In this document: positions 45,922 through 55,100 of the stretch, piece by piece | How positions within the stretch are numbered: the first letter of the stretch is position 1 | Layout: each line of letters starts with the position of its first letter | From: Chitinivorax sp. B | Lineage (GTDB): Bacteria; Pseudomonadota; Gammaproteobacteria; Burkholderiales; SCOH01 | Assembly (NCBI RefSeq): GCF_005503445.1 | Contig: NZ_SCOH01000026.1 | Location: 1 to 64,000 of the forward strand | Direction of reading: 5' to 3' | Length of the DNA stretch: 64,000 bases | Notes under the pieces: model-generated | Seen by the model: the letters and a program-made list of their open reading frames with translations, nothing else | Told to the model about the DNA's origin: nothing | Databases searched by the model: none | Position numbers and translations under genes: made by a program

Positions 45922-46989
45922 ATGAATCGCGTGCGTGCCATTCGCGAATTCGGCCAGCAAGTCTGGCTGGATGACCTCTCCCGCGGACTGATCGAGTCCG
46001 GTGAGTTGCAACAGTTGATCGACCAGGATGGGCTGGCCGGTGTGACGTCCAATCCGGCCATTTTTCGCCAGGCCATATTGAAAGATCCGCGCTACATCGA
46101 CGCAAAGGCAGCACTGCCCACCATGCTGACCGACCCGGAAGCCCGCTTCGAAGCACTGGCCTTGCCTGACATCCAGGCCGCTTGCGATGCTTTCCTGCCG
46201 CTGTATCAGGCCAGCAAAGGGGATATGGGTTATGTCAGTTTCGAAGTATCGCCGTCACTGGCCCATGATGCAGAAGGCACCGTTGCTGCAGCAAAACGCT
46301 TGTGGCAAACCATCAACCGCCCGAACGTGATGATCAAGATTCCCGCCACACAAGCGGGTTGCAAGGCCATCACCGCCACCTTGGCAGCGGGTATCAACGT
46401 CAACGTCACCTTGATGTTTTCCGCAGAACACGTCGAACAGGTGTTCAATGCCTATGTAGCCGGCCTGGAAGCCCGTGTGGCGGCAGGGCATCCCGTTGAT
46501 CACCTGCGCTCGGTCGCCAGCGTGTTCATCAGTCGGGTCGACACCAAAATCGATCCCCAATTGCCAGAAAGTGCTGCTGCACTGCGCGGTAAATTGGCCG
46601 TTGCTTCAGCACAAGCAGCCTACCAAACCTGGCATCAGCGTTTTGATGTCAAGGGCGCATTCAAAGCCCTGCACGACAAAGGTGCTCGGCCGCAATCGCT
46701 GCTGTGGGCCAGTACCGGTACCAAAAACCCCGCCTATAGCGATGTGCTGTATGTCCAAACCCTGATTGGGCCCGACACAGTCAACACCGTACCAGGTGCA
46801 ACCCTGGCGGCCTTCCGCGATCATGGTCAGGCGGCACGTACGCTGGATGCCAACCCAGAAGCGGCACAGCAGTTGATCACTGAAGCCGCCAAACTGGGCA
46901 TTGATTTGAACGCTGTCGGCCGCGTGCTGCAAGAAGAGGGCCTGAAGCTGTTCGAACAGGCATTTGCCGAACTGCTGGCAGCTGTTTAA
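45922..46989 (+). CDS. tal: Transaldolase
   Basis: A 355-residue pentose phosphate enzyme moving a dihydroxyacetone unit between sugar phosphates. Motifs are VTSNPAIFRQAI, YVSFEVSPSLAHDAEGTV, PNVMIKIPATQAGCKAI with the Schiff-base Lys, and LLWASTGTKNPAYSDVLYVQ. The length fits the longer transaldolase type (about 350-370 residues). ATG 45922 with GAAGGA upstream is preferred to GTG 45919. Its TAA stop lies inside the left arm of a 15-bp inverted repeat. Confidence 0.93.
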   Translation: MNRVRAIREFGQQVWLDDLSRGLIESGELQQLIDQDGLAGVTSNPAIFRQAILKDPRYIDAKAALPTMLTDPEARFEALALPDIQAACDAFLPLYQASKGDMGYVSFEVSPSLAHDAEGTVAAAKRLWQTINRPNVMIKIPATQAGCKAITATLAAGINVNVTLMFSAEHVEQVFNAYVAGLEARVAAGHPVDHLRSVASVFISRVDTKIDPQLPESAAALRGKLAVASAQAAYQTWHQRFDVKGAFKALHDKGARPQSLLWASTGTKNPAYSDVLYVQTLIGPDTVNTVPGATLAAFRDHGQAARTLDANPEAAQQLITEAAKLGIDLNAVGRVLQEEGLKLFEQAFAELLAAV

Positions 46990-47055
46990 CCTGGATATTT
47001 CGCAAATTCGCGAGGTGATGGCACTTGCGTCAATTTATGAAATATCCAGGTTAAT
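46986..47055. repeat. 70-base inverted repeat at the end of tal
   Basis: TTAACCTGGATATTT (46986-47000) and AAATATCCAGGTTAA (47041-47055) are perfect 15-bp inverted arms around a 40-base middle. The left arm contains the tal stop codon. There is no T-run, so it is not a classical terminator. It may be a small MITE or an RNA-stabilising hairpin. Confidence 0.65.
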
Positions 47056-47106
47056 TACCGACACCATGGCCGGGCATGCTCCGGCCATTTGCTATTGAAT
47101 CCTCCC

Positions 47107-48393
47107 ATGCCCTACCGCAAGACCCGTCTTGGCACGCTGTTCGGTCTGTTGACCCTCGGCGGCTGTGCCACCGCACCCATGTCACCCGCGCCCATTGTGG
47201 ATGGTCAAACCATCGGCACCACCATACCCGTGGTGACACCGGAAGTTGCAACCACACCGCCACCGGCAGCGACCAGCACGCCTTTCGCCACACCTGAGCC
47301 ACTACCACCGGCTGCCGCAGTACCACCAGCACCGGTGCCATCGGTACCGAAAGCATTGACTGCAGAACAGGAACGGCAAGGGCGGGTGCTGCTGGATGCC
47401 TTGTTGCCAAAGAAGATGAAGGATCGCTCAGGCTGGGCCAGCGATATTTTCAATGCCTTCACCGCCTTGAAAATCCCATACACGCCAGAATACTTCTGCT
47501 CTGCCTTGGCGGTGATCGAGCAGGAATCCACCTGGCAAAGCGACCCAGTGGTGCCAGGGCTGGATAAAATGGTCTGGAAGCAGATGGAAGACCGTGCTGG
47601 CAAATATGGCATACCGGCGTTTGCCATACAGGCAGCCATGTTGAAAACATCGCCGGATGGTCGCAGTTATCAAGCCAGAATCAACGCGTTGAAAACCGAA
47701 ACGCAAATGAATCAGCTGTTTGAGGACATGGCCAGCGAAGTCACCCGGCTGGGCCTGCCCATGCCGATGAAAAACCCGATTCGTACCGGTGGCCCCATGC
47801 AAGTCAGCGTGGATTTCGCGGAAGGGCACGCCAGCGTCTGGCCCTATCCCTACCCAGTCAAAAGCAATATCCGGCACGAGGTATTCAGCCGACGTGGTGG
47901 CGTGTACTTTGGCATTGCAGTATTGCTGCATTACCGCACCAATTACCCAGCCATGATCTATCGCTTTGCCGATTACAACGCCGGCCGCTTCTCCAGCCGC
48001 AATGCCGCATTTCAGGCAGCTGTCGGCAAGCTCAGTGGTGACAAACTGTCGCTGGATGGCGATCTGTTGCGCTATGAGAACGGACGCCCCGCGAGCAGCG
48101 TAAGTGAAACTGAACAGGCATTGCGTGAACTGCTGCCCAAGTTGAAGTTATCGACATCGGACATCCGCCGTGACCTGTCTCAGGAAAAGTCCCTGCAATT
48201 CGAACAAACTCCGCTGTACCGCAAGGTGTATGAATTGGCTGACCAGAAAGCGGGCCACCATCTGCCACGTGAAGCCATGCCCCAAATCAAACTCAACAGC
48301 CCCAAGATCACCCGCAAACTGACCACGGAATGGTTTGCCAAGCGGGTGGACGGCCGCTACCAGACTTGTCTGCAACGCATACCCAATAGCTAG
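47107..48393 (+). CDS. DUF1615 family lipoprotein
   Basis: A 428-residue lipoprotein starting MPYRKTRLGTLFGLLTLGGC, with a lipobox LTLGGC. A Pro/Thr/Ala-rich linker (about residues 30-85) precedes the conserved domain: WASDIFNAFTALKIPYTPEY, FCSALAVIEQESTWQSDPVV, GGPMQVSVDFAEGHA and FADYNAGRFSSRNAAFQAAV. The Glu in IEQEST and the following arrangement suggest a lysozyme-like fold, so a peptidoglycan-cleaving role is plausible. That is inference; the family is uncharacterised. In-frame ATG 47089 is less likely as start. Confidence 0.8.
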   Translation: MPYRKTRLGTLFGLLTLGGCATAPMSPAPIVDGQTIGTTIPVVTPEVATTPPPAATSTPFATPEPLPPAAAVPPAPVPSVPKALTAEQERQGRVLLDALLPKKMKDRSGWASDIFNAFTALKIPYTPEYFCSALAVIEQESTWQSDPVVPGLDKMVWKQMEDRAGKYGIPAFAIQAAMLKTSPDGRSYQARINALKTETQMNQLFEDMASEVTRLGLPMPMKNPIRTGGPMQVSVDFAEGHASVWPYPYPVKSNIRHEVFSRRGGVYFGIAVLLHYRTNYPAMIYRFADYNAGRFSSRNAAFQAAVGKLSGDKLSLDGDLLRYENGRPASSVSETEQALRELLPKLKLSTSDIRRDLSQEKSLQFEQTPLYRKVYELADQKAGHHLPREAMPQIKLNSPKITRKLTTEWFAKRVDGRYQTCLQRIPNS

Positions 48394-48554
48394 CCTGTCG
48401 GACTTGAGGCTGATCTGCTGCGCCAGTGGGAGAAACAGCCCGTTTTTGCCCATTTTCTCGTTGCATAGGCCCACTATGCGCCTCGAAAACGGGCCAATCC
48501 GGCCTCGTTTTCCCACTCGGCTCGCGACGATCGCTCAAGCCCGACAGGCTGCTA
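48388..48554. repeat. Palindromic extragenic element P3
   Basis: AGCCTGTCGGACTTGAG (48392-48408) and CTCAAGCCCGACAGGCT (48534-48550) are inverted arms with one mismatch. The inside contains a perfect hairpin GCATAGGCCCACTATGC and GC-rich imperfect stems. The element starts at the stop of the DUF1615 gene. No gene or second copy was found in the window. Confidence 0.75.
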
Positions 48555-48645
48555 GAACCCGATTCATTCGTCATTCAGCGATACGGCGGATAATGCAAAT
48601 CATGAATGGCACGCAGACCGTGCCGATAACACGGAGAGAAACATC

Positions 48646-49221
48646 ATGAACAAGTCGATGATGATCGGGATTCTGGTAGGGGCTGCTGGCGTCGTCGGTG
48701 GTGGCGCATTTGCAGGCTATCAATATATGAAAGGGCCGGAATACGCTGATGTGATCAGCGCGCTGCCGGTAAAGGAAACCATCAAGACCCCGGTACAGAC
48801 CTGCCGTGATGTTACCGTGACCCATCGCCGTGCAGTCAAGGACAACAACCAGATCACCGGTACCGTACTGGGTGGCGTGGTAGGTGGCGTACTAGGCCAC
48901 CAGGTTGGTAGTGGCCGCGGCAATACGGTTGCAACTGTTGCCGGAGCAGTGGCTGGCGGCTATGCAGGTAATCGCATCCAGAAGAACATGCAGGATGGCG
49001 ACACCTACACCACCACACAGCAACGCTGCAAAACCACTACCAAATCGGAAGAAAAGCTGGTCGGTTATGACGTGAAATATCGCCTGGGTGAAGCCGTCGG
49101 CGCCTTGCGTCTGGATTACGACCCAGGCCCACGGATTCCGGTGAAGGATGGTCAGCTGCTGTTGGCACAAGCCCCTGCTGCCACCGCCCCCACACAGATG
49201 CCGGTAACCATCAGCAAATAA
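48646..49221 (+). CDS. Glycine-zipper 2TM domain protein
   Basis: A 191-residue envelope protein. The N-terminus (MMIGILVGAAGVVGGGAFAG) is a membrane anchor or signal. A Cys-containing segment (VQTCRDVTVTHRR) precedes a glycine-zipper hairpin (TGTVLGGVVGGVLGHQVGSG, TVAGAVAGGYAGNRIQ), followed by QRCKTTTKSEEKLVGYDVKY. This is the common proteobacterial SlyB/YcfJ-like type, part of outer-membrane homeostasis. ATG 48646 follows GAGAGAAAC. A clear terminator follows at 49245. Confidence 0.82.
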   Translation: MNKSMMIGILVGAAGVVGGGAFAGYQYMKGPEYADVISALPVKETIKTPVQTCRDVTVTHRRAVKDNNQITGTVLGGVVGGVLGHQVGSGRGNTVATVAGAVAGGYAGNRIQKNMQDGDTYTTTQQRCKTTTKSEEKLVGYDVKYRLGEAVGALRLDYDPGPRIPVKDGQLLLAQAPAATAPTQMPVTISK

Positions 49222-49244
49222 CCCTCTGATTCAACCAAGGTTCA

Positions 49245-49280
49245 AACCCGCTGCGGCGTAAGCTTCAGCGGGTTTTTCTT
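49245..49280 (+). terminator. Rho-independent terminator after glycine-zipper gene
   Basis: AACCCGCTG and CAGCGGGTT form a 9-bp stem with a 12-base loop, followed by TTTCTTTG. It lies 24 bases after the stop. From here to 49538 the sequence contains only the cysD upstream region and no gene was seen. Confidence 0.85.
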
Positions 49281-49538
49281 TGAGCTGGGGTCCACCGTGC
49301 TATCACCCTTCCACCAATTCTCTTTCCCCTTATTCCCACCACCATATTTCACGCTGGACGGGCAACCCATCCACTATGATCAAGCTTGAAAAACCGGAAA
49401 AAACTCACCCGGTTTGGTCATAAACATATGCAAAACCAGTCTTTGTTTGCACCGCCCCATCCGTTAAAGTGGCGGACTGGATAAAAGCCTGCGCGCACCG
49501 CGCAGTTGATGCCACCCTGTTCCGGTTATCTGTCACGC

Positions 49539-50468
49539 ATGATCACGCTAAACGAAAAGAGGCTGACTCACCTCAAGCAGTTGGAAGCCGAGTCGATCCA
49601 CATCATCCGCGAAGTCGCAGCCGAATTCGAAAACCCGGTCATGTTGTATTCGATCGGCAAGGATTCCGCCGTGATGTTGCATCTGGCATTGAAAGCCTTC
49701 TACCCCGGCAAGCCACCGTTTCCATTGATGCATGTCGACACCACCTGGAAATTCCAGGACATGATCAAATTCCGTGACCACATGGCGAAGAAGCATGACT
49801 GGAAACTGATCGTCCATGTGAATGAAGAAGGCGTGAAAGCAGGCATCAACCCGTTCACAGCCGGCAGTGCCAAGCACACCGACGTCATGAAGACAGAAGG
49901 CTTGAAGCAGGCATTGAACAAATACAAGTTCGACGCGGCTTTTGGTGGTGCCCGCCGTGATGAAGAAAAGTCCCGCGCCAAGGAACGTGTCTATTCATTC
50001 CGTGACAAAAACCACCGTTGGGACCCGAAAAACCAGCGGCCGGAACTGTGGAACATCTACAACTCCAAAATCGACAAAGGCGAAAGCATTCGCGTGTTCC
50101 CGCTGTCGAACTGGACCGAGCTCGACATCTGGCAGTACATCTTCCTGGAAAACATCGAAATCGTTCCGTTGTACTTCTCGGCAGAACGCCCAGTGATCGA
50201 ACGGGACGGTACGCTGATCATGATCGATGATGACCGTATCCTGCAGTATTTGAGCGATGAAGAAAAAGCCCGCATCCAAACCAAATCGGTGCGTTTCCGC
50301 ACGCTGGGCTGTTATCCGTTGACCGGTGCCGTGGAATCCACTGCAGCAACCCTGCCGGAAATCATTCAGGAAATGCTATTGACCAAAACCTCGGAACGCC
50401 AAGGCCGAGTCATCGACCACGATTCAGCTGGCTCGATGGAGAAGAAAAAAATGGAGGGTTACTTCTGA
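49539..50468 (+). CDS. cysD: Sulfate adenylyltransferase subunit 2
   Basis: A 309-residue enzyme that makes adenosine 5'-phosphosulfate from ATP and sulfate, the first step of sulfate assimilation. The PP-loop reads [20 protein letters not shown]. Typical segments are [40 protein letters not shown] and [14 protein letters not shown] 49539 ([20 protein letters not shown]) is the family's usual start; an upstream ATG at 49506 is less likely. Overlaps cysN by one base (TGATG). About 260 bases of leader lie upstream without a recognised riboswitch. Confidence 0.95.
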   Translation: MITLNEKRLTHLKQLEAESIHIIREVAAEFENPVMLYSIGKDSAVMLHLALKAFYPGKPPFPLMHVDTTWKFQDMIKFRDHMAKKHDWKLIVHVNEEGVKAGINPFTAGSAKHTDVMKTEGLKQALNKYKFDAAFGGARRDEEKSRAKERVYSFRDKNHRWDPKNQRPELWNIYNSKIDKGESIRVFPLSNWTELDIWQYIFLENIEIVPLYFSAERPVIERDGTLIMIDDDRILQYLSDEEKARIQTKSVRFRTLGCYPLTGAVESTAATLPEIIQEMLLTKTSERQGRVIDHDSAGSMEKKKMEGYF

Positions 50469-51901
50469 TGTCGCACCAATCCGACCTCATCGCCGACGAT
50501 ATCCTGGCATACCTGAAACAACACGAGAACAAAGACCTGCTGCGCTTCATCACCTGTGGCAACGTCGACGACGGCAAATCCACCCTGATTGGCCGCCTGC
50601 TGCACGATTCCAAACTGATCTTCGAAGACCAGCTAGCCGCCATTCAGCGCGATTCGCAAAAGTACAACACCACCGATGACGACATCGATCTGGCATTGCT
50701 GGTGGACGGCTTACAGGCAGAACGCGAACAGGGCATTACCATTGATGTAGCGTATCGTTACTTCTCCACCGACAAGCGCAAGTTCATCATTGCCGATTGT
50801 CCGGGGCATGAACAATACACCCGCAATATGGCCACCGGTGCCTCCACCAGCAACTTGGCCATCATCCTGATCGATGCCCGCCGTGGCGTGCAAACCCAAA
50901 CCCGCCGCCACAGCTACATCGTCAGCTTGCTTGGCATCAAGCATGTCATCGTCGCCATCAACAAGATGGACTTGGTGGACTTCGACGAGGCCGTATTCAA
51001 CCGCATCCGCGATGAATACCTGCAGTTTGCCGAACAACTGGCCATACCGGACATCCATTTCGTCCCCCTGTCAGCTTTGAAAGGCGACAACGTGGTGTCG
51101 GCATCGGCCAGAGCACCTTGGTATCAAGGCCCCACCTTGATGGCATTGCTGGAGAGCATTGAAGTCAACCAAGACGTGCACCTGAACTCGTTCCGCCTGC
51201 CCGTGCAATACGTCAACCGGCCCAATCTGGATTTCCGTGGCTTCTGTGGCACCGTCGCAGCCGGTGAAATTCACCCAGGTGATGCAGTCGTTGCGTTGCC
51301 GTCTGGCAAATCCAGCAAAGTAAAAGCCGTGGTCACCGCAGATGGCGACCTGCCACGGGCGTTTGCCGGCCAGGCGATCACCCTCACATTGGAAGACGAA
51401 ATCGACATCTCGCGTGGCGACATGATCGTCAAAGCCAACGAAACGCAACCGAACGTATCGAATGCATTCGACGCCCACATTGTGTGGATGAATGAAACAC
51501 CATTACAGGCCGGCAAGGAATATGCCTTCAAGCTGGCGGGAAAACAGGTATTCGGCCGGGTCGAGCGGATCTTGCACCGCATCGACGTCAACACCTTAAC
51601 CGAATCGGACGCCGAACAGCTGGCCCTCAACGAAATCGGCCTGTGCCGCATCGCCGTGAACGCTTCCGTAGTATTCGACCCCTACCGCGAAAGCCGCAGC
51701 ACCGGCAGCCTGATCATCATCGACCGCCTGAGCAACGCCACCGCCGGCGCCGGCATGATCAGCGCCGCCGCCACGGCACAAGCCGCCTCTGCCGACTTGG
51801 ACGAACTCAGCCGCTTGCGCGCATTTGAAGTCGAGCTGAATGCCTTGGTTAGAAAGTACTTTCCTGGCTGGGAGGCCAAAGACATCAGCAAACTGCGCTG
51901 A
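50468..51901 (+). CDS. cysN: Sulfate adenylyltransferase subunit 1 (GTPase)
   Basis: A 477-residue EF-Tu-like GTPase that drives CysD. Motifs are [17 protein letters not shown] (P-loop), [17 protein letters not shown] (G3) and INKMDLVD (G4). There is no CysC (APS kinase) domain fused at the end, which stops at [13 protein letters not shown], so APS reduction or a separate kinase is needed. It is translationally coupled to cysD and ended by a strong terminator. Confidence 0.95.
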   Translation: MSHQSDLIADDILAYLKQHENKDLLRFITCGNVDDGKSTLIGRLLHDSKLIFEDQLAAIQRDSQKYNTTDDDIDLALLVDGLQAEREQGITIDVAYRYFSTDKRKFIIADCPGHEQYTRNMATGASTSNLAIILIDARRGVQTQTRRHSYIVSLLGIKHVIVAINKMDLVDFDEAVFNRIRDEYLQFAEQLAIPDIHFVPLSALKGDNVVSASARAPWYQGPTLMALLESIEVNQDVHLNSFRLPVQYVNRPNLDFRGFCGTVAAGEIHPGDAVVALPSGKSSKVKAVVTADGDLPRAFAGQAITLTLEDEIDISRGDMIVKANETQPNVSNAFDAHIVWMNETPLQAGKEYAFKLAGKQVFGRVERILHRIDVNTLTESDAEQLALNEIGLCRIAVNASVVFDPYRESRSTGSLIIIDRLSNATAGAGMISAAATAQAASADLDELSRLRAFEVELNALVRKYFPGWEAKDISKLR

Positions 51902-51906
51902 ACCAC

Positions 51907-51944
51907 CCTGCCCGTTGAACTTGGGTTGACGGGCAGGTTTTTCT
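51907..51944 (+). terminator. Rho-independent terminator after cysN
   Basis: CCTGCCCGT and ACGGGCAGG form a 9-bp stem followed by TTTTTCT. It begins 6 bases after the cysN stop. Confidence 0.88.
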
Positions 51945-51993
51945 CCTGCAACACCATCCCATCCAGGCAGACTACCCATCTCCCCAATCCGCA

Positions 51994-52215
51994 ATGACAG
52001 GGCCGAGCATTCAAATCACCATCACCATTGATGATGCACTGTACGAACAAGCACTGGAATTAGCTGGCCCTGCCATGGACAAAGCGGATCTCATTCAAGC
52101 AGCCCTAAAGACTTTCATTCACATACAAACCGCCAAGCGCCTTGCTGCCTTGGGCGGGACGATGCCGACCATGCAAGCCATTAAGCGCCGTGACGAGCCA
52201 TCAGATGCCGCATGA
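51994..52215 (+). CDS. VapB-like antitoxin, no toxin partner visible
   Basis: A 73-residue protein with the VapB layout. A short strand (QITITIDDALYEQALELAG) is followed by DKADLIQAALKTFIHIQTAK and the C-terminal toxin-binding tail LAALGGTMPTMQAIKRR. Such proteins pair with a PIN-domain RNase VapC directly downstream. Here the following 250 bases carry no PIN-like frame, so it is probably an orphan or a decayed module. It starts at ATG 51994 and follows the cysN terminator. Confidence 0.65.
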   Translation: MTGPSIQITITIDDALYEQALELAGPAMDKADLIQAALKTFIHIQTAKRLAALGGTMPTMQAIKRRDEPSDAA

Positions 52216-52473
52216 ATGACTGATTGACTCCGTCCGCCAAACACACGCCATCTTCCCATTCAATCAGCGCACCAGTTTCACCCACGAAAGATACTTGCCT
52301 GTTTGGCGATATATTTTCGGAAGGTTTAGTATTTCATTCATATACATAGCAATGGCACGCCCCAAGACTTGCTCTTGATTCATCATGTTCCACGGCAGTA
52401 GTGGCGCGAACAGGTTCTACCCGACTTTGCCTGTGCCTCAGTCAACCTTTAGCTTGATTGAAAGGAAATCCAA

Positions 52474-53148
52474 ATGCCTGCTCTATCTGCTGCTGATCTG
52501 CTTTTGCTACAAGGTATTCCGCCAGGACAAACCCGCACCGTTAACGGTGCGGCAAGGAATGAAGCTTGTAGAAATTTCGCACTGACGGGGGGCATTACCA
52601 ACGGTGGTGACTGGGTAGCTTACCAATTTGGCCTCGTCAACCTGGGGCGTGGTGACGACAACCCATTGGTAGCCGCCATTCGTGCCGAGGGGGGAGATCA
52701 AGCCGTGGATCAACTGGTGCAGAACTCACGCGATCAAGTAGCAGGCTACTGGGACAGGCGCTGGAGTGACCGCCAAAGAACCAAACTAGGGCAGGGCGGC
52801 AAATACACTATTCAATACATCACCGAAAAGATCATTCGCCGCGCCGTCGAACGGTGCGGGCTGACCATCGAAAACGGCCATGCGCCCAACTACTATTTAT
52901 GTATGCACTGGCCGACTGATGACGGTGTCGCAGAAGAACATTGGTGGTTAGAGGTATATGGCTACACCGTAGAGATCATTCCAAGCTGGCACGACTTGAA
53001 AATCTACTCCCCCCGTTCCGCAGACCCTGGTCACTATTCACAGGTACGTGTGCCGCTACGCAGTCTGCATCAACGACATCTAAACCGAATTCATCATGTG
53101 TTGGCGAATGGGCAATATGTCGCCACGCCGGTTGGGGGGTGGAGTTGA
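52474..53148 (+). CDS. Protein of unknown function, 224 aa
   Basis: A soluble 224-residue protein starting at ATG 52474 with GAAAGGAAATCC upstream. It opens MPALSAADLLLLQGIPPGQT and contains NGAARNEACRNFALTGGITN, WVAYQFGLVNLGRGDDNPLV, an aromatic stretch CMHWPTDDGVAEEHWWLEVY and a basic end. No signal peptide or membrane segment. I do not recognise the family. Its composition is like the host genes, unlike the AT-rich gene that follows. Confidence 0.6.
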   Translation: MPALSAADLLLLQGIPPGQTRTVNGAARNEACRNFALTGGITNGGDWVAYQFGLVNLGRGDDNPLVAAIRAEGGDQAVDQLVQNSRDQVAGYWDRRWSDRQRTKLGQGGKYTIQYITEKIIRRAVERCGLTIENGHAPNYYLCMHWPTDDGVAEEHWWLEVYGYTVEIIPSWHDLKIYSPRSADPGHYSQVRVPLRSLHQRHLNRIHHVLANGQYVATPVGGWS

Positions 53149-53287
53149 GCATATTTATTGAAATCTACTTGCCAAAGTAGAAAGCTGGCTCATTACCTAC
53201 GGCAGCTTGCAAGAATTGATTTTTTGCGAAAATACTAGAAATATATTTCTAATTCATGTTTTAAAACTCTAAATAACTGGAAAAGTA

Positions 53288-54883
53288 ATGAGCAACACTT
53301 ACAATATCTATAAAGTGAAGTACAGCAAATTTGATCAGCTTAAAGAAAAATTAATTTCTGTAGGGCTTAAAGAGCAAAAAACAAATCGCACAGAGAAATA
53401 TTCTATGACATTTTACTTCTCAGAAAATACACAAGGAAATAAAATTTGGTGGTGGGACACATATAGGGAATTTTTTAATGATAATGTACCAGAGCCAAGA
53501 AATATTTTTCAATATGGTATATTAATTTGCCAAAACAATGCTAATCAAGAAAAGTTATATGCAATTAGCTTAGGAAAGTCTCATTTTTACCTTTCAAAAT
53601 TTATACAACCTGATTTTGGAATCGACTTGGCTACGCGCATAGCTGAAGAGAGGACTATGCTTCTCAAAAAGAGTAGATATTTTTTTGGAACGAAAAGGCA
53701 AGATATATCTTCCTACCAAAATTTTCAGCCAGGAAATTATGAGCCAGGTGAATCGGTGGATCACTTAAAACTGAAGGCCTCCGAAAAGGAAGTATGGGGA
53801 AATAGAAATATTATTTTTGCTGACTCTATCCAGATGGATGTAGATAAAAAACCAAACTATTTGGTAGACATCTTAGACAGAATCGACGCCAGCATTGCCC
53901 AGAAAGAAGTTATCAATCTCCCAAAACTTGAACCTGTGAAAGATGACTTAGCTAAAGAGCTAGATAGGATTCTTCTAGACTCTATTAAGGATATGAATGT
54001 CAATGTAAAAATAGAAGAATTTTATGTATATGGCGTGGCAATTTGTTTTAGCTTCCATGACTATAGTTATCGCCTATCCTACAAGAAATCCAATGCAGAA
54101 AAGTTATATAGTAAAGATATCAATAATCAAATTCTGGCAAGTGATATCATGGAATTTATTAGCCAACATCAAGACATAGATGATGTTAACTCAATTCGAA
54201 TTCAGTTCAGAAATGACGATGCTGGGCGTTTTACAAAAAGCCTTAAGGAGGTAATTGATTTTCCAGTTGATTATGATGGCTATCATTATTTTCTAAAAAA
54301 TGGAGAATGGTACAAATTTAATCAAACCTTCATGGATTACCTAAAGAAATCACTCGATAGCATTGAAACTAATCACAGAGAGGATTTAAATGAGCCTGAT
54401 TACCTTGCATGGAAAGATGATAAAGAGAATAAAATAGCAGCTGGCGAACAATTCGAAAATAAACTGACTTACCGTGAAGCCTATTTCAATGAAAAACAAT
54501 GCAATGATTACGGGTATGATATTCTTGATAGGAAATTAAGTTATATTCCTGCCGTAGAAAAAGGAAAGCCAAAATACAGAGTTGAAATGGCTGATTTATT
54601 TAGAGATGGGGAGATAATATCAGTTAAGATATCCGAAGAGACTCATCAACTAATATACAATATAGAACAATCTAAAGATGCCATTCAGCTTATAAAGAAA
54701 CGAGCTGTAGACTTCAATGAAAAGCTAACCACAGCCTCACTATGGTTCATTCTTGAGCGCGACATAGGTAAAATAACAGATATTAATTCTATCCAATTCC
54801 TAATGGCTATTGAATCATGGCAGAAGCTAGTAAGAAATTTCGGCCTTGAGCCTAAAATATATATCTCAAAGCATAGAAAGTAA
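53288..54883 (+). CDS. DUF6119/TIGR04141-like protein, AT-rich
   Basis: A 531-residue protein in strikingly AT-rich, Lys/Asn/Ile-rich sequence unlike its neighbours, indicating horizontal transfer. It begins MSNTYNIYKVKYSKFDQLKE. Key regions are QYGILICQNNANQEKLYAIS, FIQPDFGIDLATRIAEERTM, KKSRYFFGTKRQDISSYQNF and SVDHLKLKASEKEVWGNRNI. This order resembles the sporadically distributed TIGR04141/DUF6119 family, whose members occur in mobile and defence-rich regions. No catalytic motif is evident. The family call is from memory of the pattern and could be wrong; the function is unknown. It is followed by a non-coding stretch and then an insertion sequence. Confidence 0.55.
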   Translation: MSNTYNIYKVKYSKFDQLKEKLISVGLKEQKTNRTEKYSMTFYFSENTQGNKIWWWDTYREFFNDNVPEPRNIFQYGILICQNNANQEKLYAISLGKSHFYLSKFIQPDFGIDLATRIAEERTMLLKKSRYFFGTKRQDISSYQNFQPGNYEPGESVDHLKLKASEKEVWGNRNIIFADSIQMDVDKKPNYLVDILDRIDASIAQKEVINLPKLEPVKDDLAKELDRILLDSIKDMNVNVKIEEFYVYGVAICFSFHDYSYRLSYKKSNAEKLYSKDINNQILASDIMEFISQHQDIDDVNSIRIQFRNDDAGRFTKSLKEVIDFPVDYDGYHYFLKNGEWYKFNQTFMDYLKKSLDSIETNHREDLNEPDYLAWKDDKENKIAAGEQFENKLTYREAYFNEKQCNDYGYDILDRKLSYIPAVEKGKPKYRVEMADLFRDGEIISVKISEETHQLIYNIEQSKDAIQLIKKRAVDFNEKLTTASLWFILERDIGKITDINSIQFLMAIESWQKLVRNFGLEPKIYISKHRK

Positions 54884-55064
54884 TAATTTAGCTAAATAGC
54901 AGTTAAACTCGATGAAAGGTGAGACTGATTCTGCTGCAAAACTAAATGCTACATCTGTTGATAATACATCATACTCACATCCGATTTTGACATAGTGATT
55001 TTCCGACATGCTCGCCATCTTTGTAGGTGCAACCAAACGCCTCAGACAAACATCAACCTCTTAA

Positions 55065-55076
55065 CTGATGTTACGC
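55065..55076 (+). repeat. IS left terminal inverted repeat
   Basis: CTGATGTTACGC, perfect inverse of 56154-56165. Preceded by the 7-bp target copy CTCTTAA. Confidence 0.88.
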
Positions 55077-55100
55077 AGCCCAATCTGATAGGCTTGCCGA

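Noticed and set aside
49281..49538. Possible riboswitch or leader RNA before cysD
   Set aside because: No SAM-riboswitch-like core or other known fold was recognisable by eye.
52173..52325. Minus-strand stretch reading QVSFVGETGALIEWEDGVCL and onward, partly opposite the VapB-like gene
   Set aside because: Only about 50 codons, no start codon, an upstream stop, and overlap with a better-supported gene. It could be a relic but cannot be supported.
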